In this document: positions 22,290 through 32,065 of the stretch, one piece after another
Numbering within the stretch: position 1 is the first letter of the stretch
Layout: the number at the start of each line of letters is the position of its first letter
Origin: Streptomyces radicis
GTDB taxonomy: Bacteria > Actinomycetota > Actinomycetes > Streptomycetales > Streptomycetaceae
Assembly: GCF_003626575.1 (NCBI RefSeq)
Contig: NZ_RBDY01000043.1
Span: 1-50,504 of the forward strand
Direction of reading: 5' to 3'
Length of the DNA: 50,504 nt
The notes under the pieces: model-generated
The model's database searches: none
Seen by the model: only the letters and a program-made list of their open reading frames with translations
What the model was told of the DNA's origin: nothing
Program-made: the position numbers and the translations under genes

Positions 22290-23123
22290 GTGACCCGCTC
22301 GATACGTTCACCAAGAACGCTGGTGGCCACCGCCCTTCTGGCGTTGGTCGCCACGCTCACGCTCGCCCCGCCGGCGCAGGCCGCGGACTCCGGGGCCCAG
22401 GCGGCAGGGAAGTATGTCGCCCTCGGCGACTCGTACACGACCGCCCCCGGCACCGGTACATACGACGACCCCGACGCCGAGTGCCGCCGTGGGCCGCTGA
22501 CGTACCCGCGCCTGTGGGCCGCCGCGCACCCGTCGGTGAGCTTCGTCGAGGCCGCGTGCAGCGGCGCCACCACCGCGGAGCTCCTGGCCAGCCAGGTGCC
22601 GCAGATCACCCCGGACACCACGCTGGTCACCATCCAGGTGGGCGGCAACGACGTCGGCTTCGTCGACGTGCTGACCAACTGCATCCTGACCATCGACGAC
22701 CAGGACTGCCTTGACGGCGTCGCGCTCGCCGAGCAGGCGGCCCACGCGGCCCTCTCCCCGGCGTTGGCGCAGACCTACGCCGCGGTGCGGGCGGCCGCGC
22801 CCTCCGCCCAGGTGGTCGTGGTCGGCTATCCGCGGCTCTACACCATCGGCGGGAACTGCGGGATTCTCGGGCTCAGCGACCGGGAGCGGACGGCGTTGAA
22901 CGGCGCCGCCGACACCCTGGCGACCGTCATGTCGCAGCGCGCGGCCGAGGCCGGGTTCCAATTCCTGGACGCCAGGCCCGTGTTCGACCCGCACACGCTC
23001 TGCTCGGGGAACAGCGAGTGGGTGACCAGCCTTGAGTGGAGCGATCTCAACGAGTCGTACCACCCGAACCAGGCGGGCCACCGCGACGGGTACCTGCCCG
23101 CGCTGACCGCGCTCACCGGCTGA
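22290..23123 (+). CDS. Secreted SGNH-family esterase/lipase
   Basis: The 277-residue protein starts at GTG 22290 (GGAG eight bases upstream) with a Sec signal (MTRSIRSPRTLVATALLALV, AQA-AD cleavage at ~32). All four SGNH blocks are present: KYVALGDSYTTAPG (nucleophile Ser), an ACSGAT turn (Gly), QVGGNDVGFVDV (Asn) and ESYHPNQAGH (Asp/His side, here N-E-x-x-HPN). Six cysteines could form three disulfides, as in the Streptomyces SGNH lipases such as Rip1 relatives. It probably hydrolyses lipid or aryl esters outside the cell. A strong hairpin separates it from the convergent ABC transporter. Confidence 0.92.
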   Translation: MTRSIRSPRTLVATALLALVATLTLAPPAQAADSGAQAAGKYVALGDSYTTAPGTGTYDDPDAECRRGPLTYPRLWAAAHPSVSFVEAACSGATTAELLASQVPQITPDTTLVTIQVGGNDVGFVDVLTNCILTIDDQDCLDGVALAEQAAHAALSPALAQTYAAVRAAAPSAQVVVVGYPRLYTIGGNCGILGLSDRERTALNGAADTLATVMSQRAAEAGFQFLDARPVFDPHTLCSGNSEWVTSLEWSDLNESYHPNQAGHRDGYLPALTALTG

Positions 23124-23149
23124 TCCGGGGCCGTTCCCCCCACGCACGG

Positions 23150-23188
23150 CGCCCGGGGGCATCCGCGCGACGCGGATGCCCCCGGGCG
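23150..23188. terminator. Perfect 18-bp stem terminator between convergent genes
   Basis: The arms CGCCCGGGGGCATCCGCG and CGCGGATGCCCCCGGGCG pair without mismatch around a three-base loop CGA. Placed 26 bp after the esterase stop and 5 bp before the ABC transporter stop, it should terminate both transcripts, using the stem without a U tract as is usual in Streptomyces. Confidence 0.9.
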
Positions 23189-23193
23189 TTCCG

Positions 23194-25077
23194 CTATGCG
23201 GCGCCGCCCGGCGCGTCATCGCCGACGAGGAGCTGGGAGGTGGCGAGTTCGCGGTACAGGCCGTCGGCCTCGACCAGCTCACGGTGGTCGCCGGTGCCGC
23301 GGACGCGGCCGTGTTCGAGCACCACGATCTGGTCCGCGTCGGTCACCGTGGACAGCCGGTGGGCGATCAGCAGGACGGTGCAGCGCCGCGACGCCTGGTC
23401 GACGGCCTCCCGCAGCGCCTGCTCGTTACGCGCGTCAAGCTGGGCCGTCGCCTCGTCGAGCAGCAGCACGTCGGGGCGGCGCAGCAGGGCCCTGGCGATG
23501 GCGAGGCGCTGCCGTTCGCCGCCCGAGAGGGCGTCGCCGCGGTTCCCGACCTGGGTGGCGAGCCCTTCGGGCAGCCGGTCCACGAGGGTGTCGAGCCGGG
23601 TCAGCCGCAGCGTCTCGGCGATCTCGTCCGCGGTGACGTCGGGGGCGGCGTAGCGGAGGTTGTCCTCGATCGTGCCCGCGAGCACCGGGGCGTCCTGCTC
23701 GACATAGGCGATGCGGCGGCGCACCTCGGCCCGGCCCAGCGTGGCGATGTCCGTGCCGCCCAGCAGGATGCGCCCCGCGGTGGGCTCGTAGAAGCGCTGG
23801 AGCAGCGCGAACGACGTGCTCTTGCCGCCGCCCGAGAGCCCGACGAGCGCGGTGCGCGTGCCCCCTGGCACCGTCCAGGAGACGCCGCTGAGGGCGGGGC
23901 CGCGGCCCGGGTAGGAGAACCGGACGCCGTCGAACTCGACGCTGGGCGGGGCGCCTTGGGCGCCTTGGGCGCCCGCAGGGGCCGCGGCCCCGGCGTGGTC
24001 CACGATTTCGGCCGGGTCGACGTCCTCCTCGATCGGCATGTTCCTGACCTGCTCGATCCTGCCGACCGCGCCGAGGCCCTGCTGGAGGAGGGCGAGCCCG
24101 GCGACCAGCGAGGCGATCGGGCTCGCCAGGTAGAAGACATAGAGCAGGAACGCGATCAGCGCGGGGGTGCCGAGGTCGCCCGAGGCGACCAGGGCGCCGC
24201 CGACGCCGAGCACGGCGAGGAACGCCGCCTGGATCGACACCCCGGACAGGACCCGCACCCAGGCGCCGTAGCGGGCGCCGAGCAGCCCGGCCAGGTACGC
24301 CTCGCCGATGGCCTCGTCGGCCGTCGCGGTCTCCCTGGCCTCGGCGCCGTTGGCCTTCACCGTGCGGGCGGCGCCGAGGGCCCGGTCGAGGGCGGCGCCG
24401 ACCGCGCCGACCGACTCCTGGGCGCGGGCGACCGCCTGGCGGATGCGGGGCAGCACCAGCAGCATCACGGCGGCGACGGAGAGCAGCACGGCGAGGGTGA
24501 CCGCGAGCAGCCCGACGTGCACAAGGCCCATCAGGAGCAGCGCGCCGCCGATGGTGAGCGCGCCGCTCGCCACGTTGACCAGGCCCTCGGTCGCGGCGTT
24601 CTGGAGCAGGGTGCTGTCGGAGGTGACGCGGGCGATCAGGTCGCCGGGGGGCCGCCGGTCGAGCTCGGACACGCGCAGCCTGATGAGGCGGAACACCAGG
24701 TCGCGGCGGACCTGGCGGACCACGCGCTCCGCGGTGCGCTGCTGCCACCAGGACTGGAGCCCGGTGAGGGCCGCGCCCGCCACGACGAGCGCGGCGAGCC
24801 ACACGACGGGGCCGAGGGCGCTCTCGCCGTCGCCGAGCGCCTCGAGGACGCGCTGGGCGACCAGCGGCTGCACCAGGCCCGAGCCGCTGGCGGCGAGCGC
24901 GAGCAGCAGGGTGAGGATCAGAACGGCGCGGTGCGGTCGGGCGTAGCCCAACAGGACGCGCAGCGGCGCCCGTTGAGGCGCGGCCCGGTCGGGCACCGGC
25001 TCGGGGGGCGGCCCTTCGGCCAAGGGCGCGGACGGGGCGGGGGGCGTCGCCGTGGGGGTCTCGGAGGCCGTTGTCAT
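23194..25077 (-). CDS. ABC exporter half-transporter (type I, fused membrane and ATPase domains)
   Basis: The 627-residue protein starts at ATG 25077. After a Pro/Ala-rich tail, residues ~40-330 contain six transmembrane helices (first: AVLILTLLLALAASGSG; later GALTIGGALLLMGLVHVGLL and FLAVLGVGGALVASG). Residues ~375-610 are the ATPase: Walker A GLSGGGKST, Q-loop VEQDAP, signature LSGGERQRLAIARALL, Walker B VLLLDEATA and H-loop IAHRLST. It would work as a homodimer. As the last gene of the PKS cluster's direction, 73 bp after the glycosyltransferase, it is the likely exporter of the glycosylated product. Confidence 0.92.
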   Translation of the reverse strand: MTTASETPTATPPAPSAPLAEGPPPEPVPDRAAPQRAPLRVLLGYARPHRAVLILTLLLALAASGSGLVQPLVAQRVLEALGDGESALGPVVWLAALVVAGAALTGLQSWWQQRTAERVVRQVRRDLVFRLIRLRVSELDRRPPGDLIARVTSDSTLLQNAATEGLVNVASGALTIGGALLLMGLVHVGLLAVTLAVLLSVAAVMLLVLPRIRQAVARAQESVGAVGAALDRALGAARTVKANGAEARETATADEAIGEAYLAGLLGARYGAWVRVLSGVSIQAAFLAVLGVGGALVASGDLGTPALIAFLLYVFYLASPIASLVAGLALLQQGLGAVGRIEQVRNMPIEEDVDPAEIVDHAGAAAPAGAQGAQGAPPSVEFDGVRFSYPGRGPALSGVSWTVPGGTRTALVGLSGGGKSTSFALLQRFYEPTAGRILLGGTDIATLGRAEVRRRIAYVEQDAPVLAGTIEDNLRYAAPDVTADEIAETLRLTRLDTLVDRLPEGLATQVGNRGDALSGGERQRLAIARALLRRPDVLLLDEATAQLDARNEQALREAVDQASRRCTVLLIAHRLSTVTDADQIVVLEHGRVRGTGDHRELVEADGLYRELATSQLLVGDDAPGGAA

Positions 25078-25150
25078 GTGGGGGTTCCCGACGTCGGGGG
25101 CGGTGACGGGCGGTCAGGCGGGCGCTCGGGCAGGCGCTCCCGCACCATGC

Positions 25151-26338
25151 TCAGGCGGGGGTGGACACGGGCCGCGGCGCGGTGGCGACCGCGGTCAGCA
25201 GGTCGGCGGCGGCCCGTGCGCCGCCCAGGGCCCTGAACGAGCGGCCGACCGCGTCGGCGGCGGCCCGGTGGCCCCCATCGGGGTCGAGCACGGCCTCGAT
25301 CGCGGCGGTGAGCCTGGCGGCGTCCACCCGCCCGAACCGCACCCGCACGCCCGCGCCCGCGGCGACGACCTGGCCCGCCACAAGGGGCTGGTCGTCGCGT
25401 ATGGGGGCCAGGACGAGCGGGACGCCGTGCCACAGCGACTCGCACACGGTGTTGTGGCCGCCATGGCAGACGACCGCGTCAACGCCCCTGGCCAGCAGCT
25501 CGAGTTGGGGAACGTGCGAGCGGACGAGCACCCCGGGCGGCGGGTCGGTGAGCACGCCGCCGGGGTCGACGACGATGCCGAACACCCGGTCGCCAAGACC
25601 GGCGAGCGCGTCGGCGGCCACCGCGAGAAAGCGCGCCCCGGCGTCGGCGTTGGCCGTGCCGAGCGTCACCAGCACGGTGCGGCGGCCCGGGTCGAGGCGG
25701 TCGTAGGGGAAGTCGGAGGCGCTGGGCCGCGGCGCGATCGAGGGCCCGACCAGGCACAGCCCGGGGTGGCGCTCGGCCGCGTCGCCCACGAGTTCGGGCC
25801 CGGTGAACGCGAGGATCCCGTGCGGCGAGAACCGCGGGTCGCCCGTGGCGTCCGGGTCGCCGTGCCTGGCCCGCAGCTCGTCGAGCAGGCCTGAGAGCCA
25901 GGCGGCCACCTTGGGCATCCCGGCCAGCGGGTCCACCACCTCGGCCGAGGTGCTGGCCGAGGTGACATACGGGATGCCGTGGCGCTCGGCGACCAACGCC
26001 CCGGCAAGGGCGTGCTGGTCGGTGACCACCACATCGGGCTCGAACGCCCCGATCGCCGCCTCGACGCCGGGCGCCATCACCTCGGCGAGCGGCAGGAACA
26101 CCTCCTCCCACAGGAAGCGGAACGCGGCGGGCCCCGTCAGCTCCGGGGGCCGCTTCAGCTCGGCGCTCGGGACCGCGCAGTCGAACACGGTGGCGTCCTG
26201 GCCGACCAGCGCGGCGAGTTGGCCCTCGTGCCCGGCCCACGCCACCCGGTGGCCGCGGCGGGCCAGCTCGCCCACGACGCCCACCAGGGGGTTGATGTGG
26301 CCGACCAGCGGGGGGACGACGAAGAGGAAACGGGTCAC
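25151..26338 (-). CDS. MGT-type (GT1) glycosyltransferase
   Basis: The 395-residue enzyme starts at a GTG whose last bases overlap the hydrolase stop (GTGA, 26335-26338). The N-terminal half begins MTRFLFVVPPLVGHINPLVG, with the histidine that acts as catalytic base in GT-B macrolide glycosyltransferases, and GELARRGHRVAWAGHEG. The C-terminal donor site is TVLVTLGTANADA, VRSHVPQLELLARGVDAVVC, HGGHNTVCESLWHGVPLVL and IRDDQP. These are hallmarks of UDP- or TDP-sugar transferases acting on polyketides or lipids. Translational coupling to the hydrolase and carrier protein ties it to the PKS product. Confidence 0.92.
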   Translation of the reverse strand: MTRFLFVVPPLVGHINPLVGVVGELARRGHRVAWAGHEGQLAALVGQDATVFDCAVPSAELKRPPELTGPAAFRFLWEEVFLPLAEVMAPGVEAAIGAFEPDVVVTDQHALAGALVAERHGIPYVTSASTSAEVVDPLAGMPKVAAWLSGLLDELRARHGDPDATGDPRFSPHGILAFTGPELVGDAAERHPGLCLVGPSIAPRPSASDFPYDRLDPGRRTVLVTLGTANADAGARFLAVAADALAGLGDRVFGIVVDPGGVLTDPPPGVLVRSHVPQLELLARGVDAVVCHGGHNTVCESLWHGVPLVLAPIRDDQPLVAGQVVAAGAGVRVRFGRVDAARLTAAIEAVLDPDGGHRAAADAVGRSFRALGGARAAADLLTAVATAPRPVSTPA

Positions 26339-27144
26339 CGTTCGGCCCCGGCGAGGCTGTGCTCCCGCACCCAGCCGAGCAGCAGCTCGCGGGTCTCGTC
26401 GGTGCGCTCGACCAGCACCGAGTGGCCCTGCTCGGGCAGCACCACGGTGCGGCAGCGGGGCAGCTTGGCCTCGAAGTCGGGCACCTGGGCCGCGAGCCCC
26501 GACTCGTCGCCGAAGATGGCGAGCACCGGGCACGTCAGCCCGCTCAGGTCGTCGTCGATGACGCGGCTCGCCGGGATGTCCTCGGCGAGCGTGGTGGTCT
26601 GGAGGATCCTGCTGGCGCCGCGCGAGAGGCGGGCGGTGTGGGCGCCGTGGTGCGCCGCGATCCAGCCGATCGCCTCCTCCCTGGCGAGCTGGCGCTTGGC
26701 GTCGGACAGCCCGTCGGCCATGTGCCGGGTCCACAGCGCGACGGGCGGCTCGGCCTCGATCATGGCGACGGTGGCGACCCGCTCGGGGTGCCACGCGGCC
26801 AGGCCCGCGGCGATGCTGCCGCCGAAGGAGTTGCCGACGACATGGACGGGGCGGCGCTCGTCGAGCCCGTCGAGCAGCCCGACCAGGTCGTCGACGAACG
26901 CCTCGATGTGGTAGCCGCCGCGCGGCCGTTCGCTGCGGCCGTGCCCGCGCAGGTCGTACATGACCACGTCGATGCCCGCCGCCGCGAAGGCGGGGCCGAG
27001 CGTGAAGTAGTAGCTGGCCAGCGAGTCGGTGAGCAGGCCGTGCACGAAGACCACCACGGGCGGCTCGCCGCCCTCGTCGGGGCGGGTCCGCGCGGGCAGC
27101 GTCTGGGCGTGGGTGGTGATGGCCCCGGTGGGGATCATGGCCAT
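26335..27144 (-). CDS. Alpha/beta-hydrolase (possible releasing or transferring enzyme)
   Basis: The 269-residue protein begins at ATG 27144, five bases after the carrier-protein stop. Hydrolase landmarks: oxyanion strand VVFVHGLLTDS, YDLRGHGRSERPRGGYHIE, nucleophile elbow VVGNSFGGSIA (Ser), AIFGDES (Asp) and PEQGHSVLVE (His), so the triad is complete. No signal peptide is visible. Within the PKS operon it could cleave or transfer the chain from the carrier protein. The PKS proteins have no thioesterase domain, which makes that role attractive, though it is inference. Confidence 0.9.
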   Translation of the reverse strand: MAMIPTGAITTHAQTLPARTRPDEGGEPPVVVFVHGLLTDSLASYYFTLGPAFAAAGIDVVMYDLRGHGRSERPRGGYHIEAFVDDLVGLLDGLDERRPVHVVGNSFGGSIAAGLAAWHPERVATVAMIEAEPPVALWTRHMADGLSDAKRQLAREEAIGWIAAHHGAHTARLSRGASRILQTTTLAEDIPASRVIDDDLSGLTCPVLAIFGDESGLAAQVPDFEAKLPRCRTVVLPEQGHSVLVERTDETRELLLGWVREHSLAGAER

Positions 27145-27149
27145 GGTGA

Positions 27150-27479
27150 TCAGCTCCGCTCGGTGGCGCGCAGCGACGCCACCACGTGGTCGACGAGCTG
27201 GCCGATGGTCAGCTCGATGATCTCGTCAAGCTCCAGGTCGGCGATGAAGTCGGCGAAGTTGACGCGGTCGCCGTAGCGCTCGCGCAGGGCGCCGGAGAGC
27301 GTCACCAGGTCGATGCTCTCCAGCTCAAGATCGCCGTGGAACGTGGTCTCCCGCCCTATCTCGGCCGCGTCGAGGCCGTACTCCTCGAGCAGCGTCAGCA
27401 GCATGCCGGTGAGGTCGGCGAGTACCGCGTCGGCGTCGGCCGCGGGCGGGCTGATCTCTGCGGTGATCTCCGTGGTCAT
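27150..27479 (-). CDS. Free-standing acyl carrier protein
   Basis: The 109-residue acidic protein starts at the ATG of an ATGA overlap with the upstream PKS stop (27476-27479). The phosphopantetheine serine is in LELESIDLVTLSGALRERYG, preceded by the conserved TTFHGDLELES. After an acidic N-terminal tail (~20 residues) it is a normal four-helix carrier. The cluster thus has two in-chain ACPs and a separate one of clearly different sequence, which may present the finished chain to the hydrolase or glycosyltransferase or load an unusual starter. Confidence 0.93.
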   Translation of the reverse strand: MTTEITAEISPPAADADAVLADLTGMLLTLLEEYGLDAAEIGRETTFHGDLELESIDLVTLSGALRERYGDRVNFADFIADLELDEIIELTIGQLVDHVVASLRATERS

Positions 27480-30400
27480 CCTTCTTCTCCTGTCGTCTCG
27501 TCCCCCGCCGTCCACGCGACCACGTAGGCGCGCTCGGGCAGTCCCGGTGGGTTGGTGACCCGCGACACCCTGACGTCGTGGGCCTGGTCGCCCACCGTCA
27601 CCAGCAGGCGGTCGGGCTCGGCCGCGCGCACCCTGAACGCGTCGGGGCGGCCGCCGAGGCCGGTGCCCCTGGCCTTGGCGACGGCCTCCTTGGCGGCCCA
27701 GAACCGGGTGAACCACTCGGCCGCGGAGCCCGGCGTCGCGGCCGAGAGCTCATCGAGCAGCGCACGTTCCTCGGGGCCGCAGGCGGCCTCGACGGCCGAT
27801 CGCGGGCGTTCGGTGATCTCCTCGATGTCGATGCCGCACGGGCCGCGCCTTGCGATGGCCGCGCCCGCCTCACGGCTGTGCGCGAGGGACACCGTCAACG
27901 CCCCGATCTCGCGGCCGTGTTCGCCGCGCAGCACGGGGCGCCCCGCGTCGTCGTTGCCGACCACGATCTCGGCCGGGTAGATGGGCCCTTCGCCCTCGGA
28001 CCAGAGCAGGTCGCGGGCGGCGTCCTTGGCGGCGATCCGGCCGAGCAGCCACTGGCGGCGGCGCAGCGGGGGCAGGGCGGTGTAGGCGGCGCGCTCGGCG
28101 CCGCCGAGGACGTTGCGCATCAGCAGCTCGCGCGTGGCCAGGTCGGGCCAGCGCTCGTGGACGAGCGCCCAGCCGTCGGGGTCGCGCGTGGAGAGCGTGT
28201 GCCGGTCGGGGAAGCGGTCGACGGCGCGGATTCCGGGGTCGGTGTCGAAGCGGCGGTCGCGCCACCCGGTGATCTCCGCCCATACGCGGCCCTCGTGCGT
28301 GAGCTGCATGTCGGCGCTGAGGGCGCCGTCGGTCAGCTCGGTGATCCTGATGTGGCAGGCCAGGCGCTCCCCTGCGGCGGGCTCGGGGCCGTGGAAGCGG
28401 ATCTCGCTCATGCCCACGGGGAAGACGGTGGTGCGCTCGGTGCGGCTCGCCATGATCCAGTAGCCGAGGAGCTGGCCGACGTTGTCGAGCAGGGCCCCCG
28501 GGGCGCCGGGGGCGGTGATGACGCCCCTGACGTGGCGTTCGCCGATCGCGGTGAGCGCGGTGACGCCCTGGAAGCGGGGGCCGTGGAACATCCAGCGCTC
28601 GTCGTAGAGCTGCCGGGCGGCCAGCTCGGGAACGCGCTCTCCCGCCGGGTCGAACGGCCAGGGCGCGGGCGCCTCGGGGTAGCCGGGGGCCAGCGAGACC
28701 TCGGCCCGTGAGGCGCCTTCGAGGGAGACCTCGACGCGGTCGGGGCCCAGGTGTCTGACGGTGACCGGCACGTCGTGCGCCGGGATCGCCTCGATCCACT
28801 TCAGCAGCCTGACCTCGTGCACCGCCACCGCGCGACGCCCAGGGGTGGCGCGTTCGGCCAGGTCCATGAGGTGGGTGAGCACGGTGGTGGCGGGCACCAC
28901 GGGCCAGCGGTCGGCGTCGTCGGGCCAGTCGGGGCGCTGCCGGAAGAAGCAGTGGTCGAGCAGGTAGGGCATGGTCGCCACGTCGATCCGCAGGCTGGGC
29001 GGCACGGCGGGCGGCGCGGGCTCGGGCGCCCTGGCGGGCGCGGGGGGCGGCAGGGGGACGCCGGGCGGCACGGGCACGGCGGGGACGGCCGTCGCGCCCG
29101 TGACGGCGGTCGCCGCGCGGGGCGCGCTCGGGGCGTTGATGAGGTCGACGGCGGTGGTCGCCGTCTCGTGCAGGAGCGCGGCCAGCTCGGCGGCCACCGG
29201 GAACCTGGCGCCCACCCGGCCGAGTTGGTCGAGCGCCCCGGTGCCGTTCCCCGGCGCGGGGCGGGCGAAGGCCAGCGCGGACCTGGCCCGCTCGGGCAGC
29301 GACACCAGGGCGCCGCCGAGGTCGAGTCGCACGGTGGGCACGGGCCTGGCCACGGGGGCGGGGGCCGTCGCGGTGGTTGCGCCGGGGCGTTCGCGCGCGG
29401 TGAGCAGGGGCGTCACATCGGGCGACGCGCCGTTGGCCCACAGCGCGGTGGCCACCCTGCGCAGTTGCGCCAGGCTGTCGCGGACGCCCGCGTGCGCGGA
29501 GACCACGAGCCGGTCACGGCCCGAGAGGGTGTCGTCGACGAGCGAGCCGAGCTGGCCCGCGCCCAGCTGGATGAACGCGCGGAATCCCGCGTCGTGCATC
29601 GCGTTGATCAACTCCCTGAACCGCACCGGCTCCAGCAGGTGCCGGACGAAGAGCTCCCGCACCTCGGCGGGGCGGGTGGGGAAGGGCGCGGCGATGGTGG
29701 CCGACCAGACGGGGGTGGTCGGCACATGCAGCGTGTAGCGCTCGGCGGCCTTCCTGATCGGGTCGAGGTAGGGCGCGAGCATCGGGGTGTGGAAGCCCGA
29801 GCTGAACGGCAGGATCTGCCCGATCACGCCCCGCGCGCGCAGCCGCAGCACGATCTCTTCGACGGCGTCCTCGGGGCCGCAGATCATCGACTGGTTGGGC
29901 GCGTTGTCGTGGGAGAGCACCACGTCGTCGCGGCCCGCGAGTTCGGCGGTGACGCGCTCGGCGGGCATGCCGAGCACGGCGAACGCGGCGCCGGGCACGC
30001 GCAGCGCGTCCGGGTCGAACTCCGCGAGGAACGCGTCCACTTCGGCCGCGCTGTGGATGCCGCCCGCGGCCATCGCGGTCCACTCGCCGACGCTGTGCCC
30101 GGCGACCGCGTCGGGCCGGACGCCGAGTCGGCGCAGCGCGGTGTCGAGCAGCCTGCCGAGCTGGAAGACGGCGGCGCCGTGGCGGCCGACGTCGCCCACG
30201 CGGGCGTCGCCCTCCAGCGACCGGTCGAGCCCGAACGCGGCGGCCAGCTCGGCGACGCGCGGGGTGAACTCGGCCTCGAGGCCTGGGAAGACGAACGCGG
30301 TGAGCCCGCCCGCGTCGCCGAGTTGGGGCCTGGGGCTGAACCACACGTCGCTACGGCCCTGCCAGGGCGCGCCCTTGGCGACGGCCCTGCGGGCGAGCGC

Positions 30401-32065
30401 GAGGCGGCGGGCGGTGGGGTCGACGATGCCGAGGCGGACCGGGGGCGCGTCGGGGCGCCGCTCGTCGAGGCCGACGGCGAGCAACGCGGAGTCGTCGGCG
30501 GCGAGTTGGGCCTCCAGCTCCTCGGGGGTGCGGGCGGCGAGCCGCAGGACGCGCTCGGGCTCGGAAACGGTGACCTTCGCGGTGCCTGACGCGGCGGGGT
30601 GCGCGCCGTTCACCGGGAGGGCCGCGGTGAACGACGGTGCGGAGGCGGGCCGTTCGAGCACCACATGGGCGTTGATGCCGCCGAAGCCGAACGCGTTGAC
30701 GCCCGCCCTGCGGGGGGCGCCGGTCTCGGGGGCGGCCCATGGCCTGGCCTCGGCCAGGGGCGCGAACCGCGTGTCGGCGAGCGCCGGATGCGGGTCGTCG
30801 CAGTGCAGGGTCGGCGGCAGCACCTCGTGGTGGAGCGCGAGGGCCGCCTTGACAAGCCCGGCGATCCCGGCCGCGGGCATGGTGTGGCCGATCATCGACT
30901 TCACCGAGCCGATGGCGGCGGGCTCCCCGGCGCGGGGCCCGAACACCTCGGCCAGGGTGGTGAGTTCGGCCCGGTCACCGGCGGGGGTCGCGGTGCCGTG
31001 GGCCTCGATCAGGCCGATGGCGTCCTCGGCGCGCGGGTCGAGGCCAGCGGCCTGCCACGCCTGCCGCACGGCGCGCACCTGCCCGCCGGGGTCGGGGTTG
31101 AACAGGCTGGCGGAGCGCCCGTCGCTCGCCACCCCGGTGCCGGTGACCACGGCGTAGACGCGGTCACCGTCCCGCTCGGCGTCCGCGAGCCGCTTGAGCA
31201 CCGCGACGCCCGTGCCCTCGCCGATCAGCACGCCGTCCGCGTCGCGGTGCAGCGGCCTGATGCGCTGGGTCGGGGAGAGCGCGCCGAGCTGGTTGAAGAC
31301 GCTCCACAGCGTGATGTCGTGGCAGTGGTGCACGCCGCCCGCCAGCATCATGTCGCAGCGCCCGGCGGCGAGTTCGCGCACCGCGTGGTCCACGGCCACG
31401 AGCGAGGACGCGCACGCCGCGTCCACGGTGTAGGCGGGGCCGCGCAGGTCGAGCCGGTTGGCGAGGCGGGAAGCGGCCAGGTTGGGCACCAGGCCGATGG
31501 CGTTCTCGGGGCGCTCGGGCCCGAGTTGGTCGGCGAACGCCGCCCGCACCTGTTCGAGCCGCTCCCCGTCGAGCTCGGGCATCAGCTCGCGCAGGGTGCG
31601 CACCACCTGGTTGGCGGTGCGGACCCGCTGGTCGAGGCGGACCAGTCCTGGGGTGAGGTAGCCGCCGCGGCCGAGAACGACGCCGACGCGCTCCCGGTCG
31701 TCGGGCAGCGTCCCGCCGCCCCCCGCGTCCTCGATGGCCTGGTGGGCCACCTGGAGCGCGATGAGCTGGTCGGGCTCGGCCCCTGGCACCGAGGTCGGCA
31801 TGATGCCGAACCGTGTGAGGTCGAACTCCGCGTCGCCGTCGACGAATCCGCCGCGGCGGCAGTACACCCGGTCGGCGCGCGGCGGCCCCGAGGGCGCGTA
31901 GAACTCCTCGTCCCAGCGCCCCGCGGGCACGTCGCTGATCGCGTCGACGCCGGTGCGGATGTTGTGCCAGTAGGTGTCGAGGTCGCGGGCGCCCGGCAGG
32001 AAGACGGCCATGCCGACGATGGCGACCGGCGAGCCCGCGGTCACCGTGGTCATCGCGGTCACCAC
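27476..32065 (-). CDS. PUFA-synthase-like iterative PKS, subunit 2: KS-AT-DH-PPTase
   Basis: The ~1529-residue protein starts at GTG 32065 or 32062 (the latter overlapping the upstream stop as GTGA) or ATG 32053. KS (~10-450): VAIVGMAVFLPGARDLDTYW, active cysteine DAACASSLVAVD at ~218, EAHGTATPAGDR and SMIGHTMPAAG. AT (~560-850): VFPG, nucleophile AGHSVGEW at ~657, GFHTPML. An Ala/Pro linker follows, then the dehydratase hotdog region (~1030-1250): LLDHCFFRQRPDWP and LLDNVGQLLGYW. Last is an Sfp-type phosphopantetheinyl transferase (~1330-1520): PCGIDIEEI and FTRFWAAKEAVAKARGTG. No KR or ACP is present, so it must complement subunit 1. The built-in PPTase can prime the ACPs. Confidence 0.93.
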   Translation of the reverse strand: MVTAMTTVTAGSPVAIVGMAVFLPGARDLDTYWHNIRTGVDAISDVPAGRWDEEFYAPSGPPRADRVYCRRGGFVDGDAEFDLTRFGIMPTSVPGAEPDQLIALQVAHQAIEDAGGGGTLPDDRERVGVVLGRGGYLTPGLVRLDQRVRTANQVVRTLRELMPELDGERLEQVRAAFADQLGPERPENAIGLVPNLAASRLANRLDLRGPAYTVDAACASSLVAVDHAVRELAAGRCDMMLAGGVHHCHDITLWSVFNQLGALSPTQRIRPLHRDADGVLIGEGTGVAVLKRLADAERDGDRVYAVVTGTGVASDGRSASLFNPDPGGQVRAVRQAWQAAGLDPRAEDAIGLIEAHGTATPAGDRAELTTLAEVFGPRAGEPAAIGSVKSMIGHTMPAAGIAGLVKAALALHHEVLPPTLHCDDPHPALADTRFAPLAEARPWAAPETGAPRRAGVNAFGFGGINAHVVLERPASAPSFTAALPVNGAHPAASGTAKVTVSEPERVLRLAARTPEELEAQLAADDSALLAVGLDERRPDAPPVRLGIVDPTARRLALARRAVAKGAPWQGRSDVWFSPRPQLGDAGGLTAFVFPGLEAEFTPRVAELAAAFGLDRSLEGDARVGDVGRHGAAVFQLGRLLDTALRRLGVRPDAVAGHSVGEWTAMAAGGIHSAAEVDAFLAEFDPDALRVPGAAFAVLGMPAERVTAELAGRDDVVLSHDNAPNQSMICGPEDAVEEIVLRLRARGVIGQILPFSSGFHTPMLAPYLDPIRKAAERYTLHVPTTPVWSATIAAPFPTRPAEVRELFVRHLLEPVRFRELINAMHDAGFRAFIQLGAGQLGSLVDDTLSGRDRLVVSAHAGVRDSLAQLRRVATALWANGASPDVTPLLTARERPGATTATAPAPVARPVPTVRLDLGGALVSLPERARSALAFARPAPGNGTGALDQLGRVGARFPVAAELAALLHETATTAVDLINAPSAPRAATAVTGATAVPAVPVPPGVPLPPPAPARAPEPAPPAVPPSLRIDVATMPYLLDHCFFRQRPDWPDDADRWPVVPATTVLTHLMDLAERATPGRRAVAVHEVRLLKWIEAIPAHDVPVTVRHLGPDRVEVSLEGASRAEVSLAPGYPEAPAPWPFDPAGERVPELAARQLYDERWMFHGPRFQGVTALTAIGERHVRGVITAPGAPGALLDNVGQLLGYWIMASRTERTTVFPVGMSEIRFHGPEPAAGERLACHIRITELTDGALSADMQLTHEGRVWAEITGWRDRRFDTDPGIRAVDRFPDRHTLSTRDPDGWALVHERWPDLATRELLMRNVLGGAERAAYTALPPLRRRQWLLGRIAAKDAARDLLWSEGEGPIYPAEIVVGNDDAGRPVLRGEHGREIGALTVSLAHSREAGAAIARRGPCGIDIEEITERPRSAVEAACGPEERALLDELSAATPGSAAEWFTRFWAAKEAVAKARGTGLGGRPDAFRVRAAEPDRLLVTVGDQAHDVRVSRVTNPPGLPERAYVVAWTAGDETTGEEG